Assembly (NCBI GenBank): GCA_964006375.1
Contig: OZ023268.1
Coordinates: forward strand, 87,920,358 to 87,984,357
DNA from: Tillus elongatus
Taxonomy: Eukaryota > Arthropoda > Insecta > Coleoptera > Cleridae
Reading direction: 5' to 3'
Length of the DNA stretch: 64,000 nucleotides
A program made the position numbers and the translations under genes. Below are positions 59,589-64,000 of the stretch, one piece after another. Numbering within the stretch: the stretch's first letter is position 1; each line of letters starts with the position of its first letter. A model generated the notes under the pieces. It was not told the DNA's origin. It did not search any database and saw only the letters and a program-made list of their open reading frames with translations.

Positions 59589-59611
59589 CCCACCACTGCT
59601 ACTACTACTAC

Positions 59612-59625
59612 TAACGGTCTATAAT
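59612..59625. repeat. 14-bp TSD of LINE copy 2, right
   Basis: TAACGGTCTATAAT, matching 47785-47798. Confidence 0.85.
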
Positions 59626-60313
59626 TGTTAGCTAATTTTCGTAGAAAAAAGTCGTCAATGAGGTAACAGACTTTTGAATTTTAAAAAGATTAATTCAAAT
59701 GAGCAGAGACTAGGCCGCCTAGAATCGATACCCGGCTTTAAATTCAGTTTTTATCTGTTTACCTATATACAGGCTGACACATTTATACTGTAAAACTCAA
59801 TATAATTGTTATTATAAAAGATACGAAAAAAATTATATACGTTAATTATAGGCTGTCTTAATCTGCATCCTATAAAAATATTTTGACAATCACAGGGTGG
59901 TCCATAAGTCGTTGGTAATCCCTACGATGCATTTTTCGAACACCTCATATTATTACATTTTTGCATTTTTTATCGAAATATGATGCATGATTGTAAGAAA
60001 AAATCGAGAGGCAGTAAGTGCGTTTTGGTAGCGAATTATCATTAAATGCTTTAAATTTCAATAACTCAATTGTGTTAACCTGGGTTTATTCGCTAGGAAA
60101 CCAGTTTTCTCAGAGACGTTTAAGTTTTTTTTTGTCAAAATTTTTGTACATTTTCAAACAATCAGTTATTTTGATAAAATATGGTACATTGTTTCTACTG
60201 TATAAGTTATACCGGTAACCAGATTAATGCCTGCTTGCATTAGAGAGACATATTTCCCATTAAAAACATTTTTATTAAAATTCACTTTCATAACGCACTT
60301 CCTACGTCCAGAC
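59626..60313 (+). repeat. TA-core repeat copy 7 continuation and degenerate MITE
   Basis: 59635-59760 resembles the left block of the repeat. 59800-60000 continues the tail seen at 40900-41095. 60003-60313 is a diverged copy of the 41103-41391 MITE. Confidence 0.55.
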
Positions 60314-60374
60314 TTGTATTCATTAATATTGCTACGAGGAGTATTTAAATGTTTTGAAAATACCTCACTCAATT

Positions 60375-60830
60375 TACTATATTTCACTCGTGAAGACCTT
60401 TGATTTGATACTCATGTCAATGAGGTTGTCAAGAAAGAAATATTATGTCTTCTTACGTCGGCTCCCATTTTTTTACTTTCTGAAAGCTCCACCTAGCCCT
60501 TTATTTTAGTAGATACCCATGTCGAGGGAATTGTAAAGCAAAATATATTCCGCCATCTTCCGTCAGCCGCCATATTAAATTTATGAAAGTTCCACCTAGC
60601 ACCACTGTATTTTATTAGTGAGGCCCTTTCTTTGGATACCCATATCAAGCGGGTTGTAAAGAAAAATATATTCCGCTATCTAACGTCGGCCGCCATATTG
60701 AAAGTATCACAGCCCCACCTGTATTTTACTCGTCAAACCCTTTCAGGTAATGTAACTTAAACCCATATCAAGGGGGTTGAAAAAAAGTTCCTTCTTGCGT
60801 CGGCCGCCGTTATGAATACATACAAGTCCG
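60375..60830. repeat. degenerate ~105-125-bp tandem repeat
   Basis: CCACCTAGC recurs at 60489 and 60592 and CCACCT at 60715, each followed by a TATTTTA...ACCCATRTC...GTAAAG...GTCGGCCGCCAT pattern. About four diverged units. Confidence 0.6.
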
Positions 60831-61369
60831 ATGGTGTCATAATATTCCATTATCACCAGAATTAAATGTGTCAAAATATTTAATGGATCGGACAATCAGA
60901 AATGGGGTAAAATTTGATTACAAGATTTGGTTGCCAGACAGTTGTGAAACTAAATGAAATCGGTTAATAAATATAGTCTGTCTCAAACACAAAAGCAACA
61001 TTATGCCACGTTACCCTTAATTAAATCAACATCGAATTTAGTGGCGTCTATTCAAGTTGATCATAAGGGCAACCTTTCGATTATATCAGTTGCAAATAAG
61101 ACGCATAAGCAAGCCAAGAACATACCTGCTGTTTACTGAAATATAGTATTTCGCATATCCGATAATTGAAAATAAAACAAATTGTAAACAACATAATGTT
61201 GTTAATAACTTCATTCTAAATCCATTAAAAACAACCAAGGCATGACAAATTGTTTTAAGGGTAAATTTGCAGTTTCCGGGACCGGCAGCTTTTAATAATT
61301 TTATTCAGAAACATGCGTATAACTCTTCCTAGAGGCACAAGTCCGAAAAATTTCTTGCAAATCTTCCCC
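60831..61369. other. no recognised gene
   Basis: Short frames only (for example 60954-61139, 61 codons, no family match). AT-rich. Confidence 0.35.
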
Positions 61370-61970
61370 AGGCAAGTTACGAGACCAGGAGTGAATAGAG
61401 GTGCTGGGCGAGGAAGGAGATAAATAAGAAATAAGAGCAGAAAATACCAAAAAAGCCGTACCTGTATAAGCTGCCTTTTTACTATTTTGCAGATATACCT
61501 TCCCGAAATCCAGCTTACCCCACTGCTCCCTTATTCACCCACAGGTGTTGTAACTTTCTTAGAAGCTGTTTCGAAGAAATGTTCCATATGGTTTATGCAT
61601 AGAGGGATGGTGATAGACATGCAGAAGGAGAAGGAAAAATCCCCAATACGAAGCAGCGGTCACCCCCCTCCCCCAACCCTTTTACCGGCGGGGTTTTCCT
61701 TCCCCTTCTGCATGCCTACTACCATCCCTCGATGCATATAAACTACATGAAAATTTTCTTCGGTACAACTCCCAAGATAGTTAGGGACCTGTGGAGACTA
61801 ATAGGGGTGCTGTGTGGGTAAACAGGATTTCAAGGAAGTATATCTGCAAAATATTAAAAGGCTGCTTATACAGATCCAGCTTAGCAACTTTTTTGTCATT
61901 TTCCTTTTTAACCTCTTTCTCGCCCAGTACCCTATTCACTCCTGCTCCCGTAACTTTCGTGGGCGTGGAT
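61370..61970. mobile_element. ~600-bp foldback element
   Basis: Arms of about 270 bp (61370-61642 and 61688-61970) are imperfect reverse complements: GTATAAGCTGCCTTTTTA / AAAGGCTGCTTATAC and AGGAGTGAATAGAGG / CCTATTCACTCCTG. A C/T-rich ~45-bp loop lies between. No coding capacity. Resembles a foldback MITE; no target duplication was identified. Confidence 0.65.
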
Positions 61971-62235
61971 TGAAAAATTGCGTCGTACAATGCAAATAAT
62001 AGTGGAATACACTCTTCTTTAGCTTGATATAAAACGAACGGCCCACGAAGATGTGTAAAATATGACAAAAACATGCCGCAAAAGTGAGTACAACTTACGT
62101 TTTTCCTACAAAAATGTCCAAATAACTCCAAAAGTTGGTTTCTGCCCTCACTTTTATTGTGATTTTCGACATCTACACCAAAACAAACGTCTATATACAA
62201 AATTTCATAAAAATCGAACACGCTCCCTATATATA
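61971..62235. other. repeat-like AT-rich DNA
   Basis: A 146-codon minus frame (61781-62221) spans this and the foldback arm and is probably a repeat artefact. No gene identified. Confidence 0.35.
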
Positions 62236-62288
62236 TTGTATTTGTTTGCTGTACGTTTGTGATTTCTTATTGGTTTGCGTGGACTGCA

Positions 62289-62316
62289 GTTTCGAACCGT
62301 GCCGGTTCATCATCAG
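62289..62316 (-). ncRNA. hammerhead ribozyme-like motif in PLE-2
   Basis: Minus strand reads CTGATGA, one T, perfect 6-bp stem GAACCG/CGGTTC with GCA loop, then GAAAC. Same layout as PLE-1 but with a different stem, so the pairing is conserved by covariation, which supports a structured RNA. Confidence 0.55.
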
Positions 62317-62556
62317 CACACTACTGACTGTTATCGCTCCTGTGTGGTCTACGTCTGAGATTGTACGTGGCGCTTGCGCCGTGAGCTTCTATTGGTCGGT
62401 TTACTGTTCCCTGATTGGTTGTGCCTTCGGACTGTGTCGTGTGTATCGGTCTCCTGTCTTGATCACTGTGGTTTGATAATTTGTCTATTTGTATGGCCTT
62501 TATTAAGTTTTGTTTAAATGTTTGTATTTGTTTAATTGTTTCTTATTGTTTGTTTG

Positions 62557-62922
62557 TTAAATGTAGTATTGTTCCCAGATTTCCATTTCTTTGTGGTCTT
62601 TAACATGTTTCATTAGTTGTAATTGGGTGAAATACAAACATTTAAAAACTAGATCATTGTCTAATATTTTATGCTGAACAGATTTTAAAATTTGAGTTTC
62701 GTTAATTTGACGTTTGTCATATTTTGAAGTTAAATGTCTTAAAAATTCACATATTTTTAATTTTTCATATTGCCTTATAGATCTGGAAGCAATTTCGGAT
62801 TCAGAAGCTAATATCTCTTTAATTTTGTTTGTAAATTTAAATTTTGGGCAGTATTTATATCCTTTATTTAGAAAAGAAATTTCTTCAGTTGTAAAAATTG
62901 TATCGCTTATTAAAGAATACAA
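62557..62922 (-). pseudogene. PLE N-terminal coding segment, inverted
   Basis: A 121-codon minus frame with TTEEISFLNKGYKYCPK resembles the conserved N-terminal region ahead of the RT in Penelope-like proteins (E.E...L.KGL.[FY].P). It should lie upstream and in the same orientation as the RT at 62930-63910 but is reversed, so the copy carries a 5' inversion. Confidence 0.6.
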
Positions 62923-63910
62923 TTACTTTCCAAAATATTCAGTTAAGAATTCTAATGAACTTACACAAAAATTAAATAACTTAATTATTCCCACAAATAG
63001 TAAATTAGTCTCGTTTGATGTTTGTAGCATGTATTCTAAGATACCCCCTAAAGAATGTGTACCTCTATTAGAAAACGTTTTAATAGAAAAGAACGTAAAT
63101 GTCATAAAAGGACAAGAAATAATGAATCTTTTTAATGAATGTATAAAACAAAACTATTTTAAATTTAATAATAAAATTTATATGGGTAGTCCGTTGTCAC
63201 CTTTATTAGCCAACATATTTATGGAAAACTTAGAAAACCAAATTTTAACCTCAGAACTTTCACATAATATTGTCTTTTGGTACAGATACGTAGATGATAT
63301 TTTAGCATGTTTTCAAGGTAGTCATACAGAATTAAATGAATTTTTAAATTTTATTAATAGCTTTCACACAAATATTAAGTTTACTTTAGAAGAAGAAGCT
63401 AACAGTTGTATAAACTTTTTAGACTTAACAATTAGAAAATTAGAAAATAATTCATTTGACTTTTCAATATATAGGAAACCAACTTACACTGACACAACCA
63501 TACCATACGATTCATGTCACCCTTTTTCACAAAAGCTGTCAGCCTATCATTCTATGATACATCGTGCATTTTCAATACCTATGTCGCAAAACAATTTTGA
63601 AAAAGAAATTTCAATAATTAAGCAAACAGCATTTAATAATGGCTACTCTGTTAAAATAATAGATAAAATGATAGAGAGAAAAGAATACAAATTAGCGATT
63701 AATTTAATTTATCCAAATATTAGAAACAAAGAAGACAACAGATACGTTTCGATAACTTATTTTGGAACCATTTCAGAAAACATTTCAAAAATTTTAAACA
63801 CTTGTACAAATACAAAGGTAGCTTTTAAATCTTACAACACGACGCGTGATTTGTTATTTAACGCGAAAGAAAAATCTTGTTTCTTGACAAAAGCTGGAGT
63901 TATAAATTAG
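62714..63910 (+). pseudogene. PLE reverse transcriptase
   Basis: The 398-codon frame starts inside the antisense of the inverted segment; genuine RT begins near 62930 (residue ~73). Motifs: KLVSFDVCSMYSKIPP, MGSPLSPLLANIFMEN, catalytic WYRYVDDIL (YVDD), INFLDLTIR and YRKPTYTDTTIPYDSCHP, all typical of Penelope RTs. The frame ends at GVIN-stop, where a one-base deletion disrupts the GVYKLAC start of the GIY-YIG domain. Confidence 0.8.
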
Positions 63911-64000
63911 CTTGTACACATTGTAACGCAATCTACATAGGTCAAACTTCTAGAAATTTTAACACCCGATACAAAGAACACATTTCTGCATTTAGAAATA
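63890..64000 (+). pseudogene. GIY-YIG endonuclease, frameshifted and cut by window end
   Basis: In the frame shifted from 63910 the sequence reads KLACTHCNAIYIGQTSRNFNTRYKEH, the YIG half of a GIY-YIG domain with the conserved R and EH. Continues beyond 64000. Confidence 0.75.

Larger units (their letters stand above)
47799..59611 (+). mobile_element. RNase H-bearing LINE copy 2, interrupted by E2
   Basis: Begins AACGGAGGATATATCTAAC (5' truncated at nearly the same place as copy 1) and ends in a CTACTACTACTA tail at 59611. Bounded by TAACGGTCTATAAT duplications. Removing E2 and one GGCCTC leaves about 3.1 kb. Confidence 0.85.
62236..64000 (+). mobile_element. Penelope-like element with 5' inversion (PLE-2), runs off window
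   Basis: The 5' portion (about 62236-62922: hammerhead-like repeat and N-terminal coding) is on the minus strand, while the RT and GIY-YIG parts (about 62930-64000) are on the plus strand. The 3' terminal repeat is outside the window. Confidence 0.75.

Noticed and set aside
61781..62221. 146-codon minus-strand ORF
   Set aside because: Spans the foldback arm boundary and repeat-like DNA; no recognised domain.

Overview
This window is AT-rich, TE-dense animal DNA, most likely from an insect. The mixture of Jockey-type, RNase H-bearing and RTE-type LINEs, Penelope-like elements, Tc1/IS630, pogo and piggyBac transposons, Polinton-type DNA elements and very long (TA)n tracts fits an expanded insect genome. 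No taxon can be fixed from the sequence. Only two ordinary host genes are visible, both single-exon: a linker histone H1 (21449-22021, minus) and a typical 2-Cys peroxiredoxin (46161-46748, plus). Nearly everything else is mobile DNA, much of it nested.

Layout. 1-2.8 kb: piggyBac relic, then a 5'-truncated Penelope-like element (PLE) flanked by inverted copies of a terminal repeat carrying hammerhead-like motifs. 3.62-15.96 kb: a Tc1/mariner-like transposon split by two later insertions, an 8.17-kb Polinton-like element (E1, 3811-11984, 6-bp TSD TTTATA) and a pogo-like transposon (12156-14746, TA TSD). 16-21 kb: decayed LINE pieces and a Jockey-type LINE on the minus strand. 21.3-22 kb: histone H1. 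22-41.4 kb: dispersed TA-core repeats and microsatellites, including a ~7-kb imperfect palindrome (27.1-34.2 kb) whose arms each hold an IS630-type transposase relic and a LINE 3' end, plus a further IS630 relic at 35-36 kb. 41.4-45.6 kb: a LINE with a 1089-codon frame inserted in an older LINE RNase H region. 46.2 kb: peroxiredoxin. 47.3-60.3 kb: a dispersed repeat split by a second copy of the same LINE, itself split by a second Polinton-like element (E2, 50880-59582, 6-bp TSD GGCCTC). 60.3-64 kb: tandem and foldback repeats, then a second PLE with an inverted 5' part that runs off the window.

The notable biology is the E1/E2 family. Both elements start AGTAGG and end CCTACT, have 6-bp target duplications and kilobase-long inverted repeats, and share a tRNA-like A-box/B-box module, a 217-bp tandem repeat and CAGCTG-rich arrays. 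These boundaries match Polinton/Maverick elements. E1 carries no polymerase, integrase or capsid gene; it has three nearly identical intact copies of a 272-aa protein with an HUH-nuclease-like signature. E2 lacks an intact copy but keeps the 3' tail of that gene, an adenain/Polinton-type protease fragment with His, Asp and Cys in place, and a 128-aa ORF resembling the N-terminal region of Polinton PolB. Together they imply a parental element combining Polinton termini and virion-protease genes with a rolling-circle/hairpin-type initiator. That combination is inferred, not demonstrated here.
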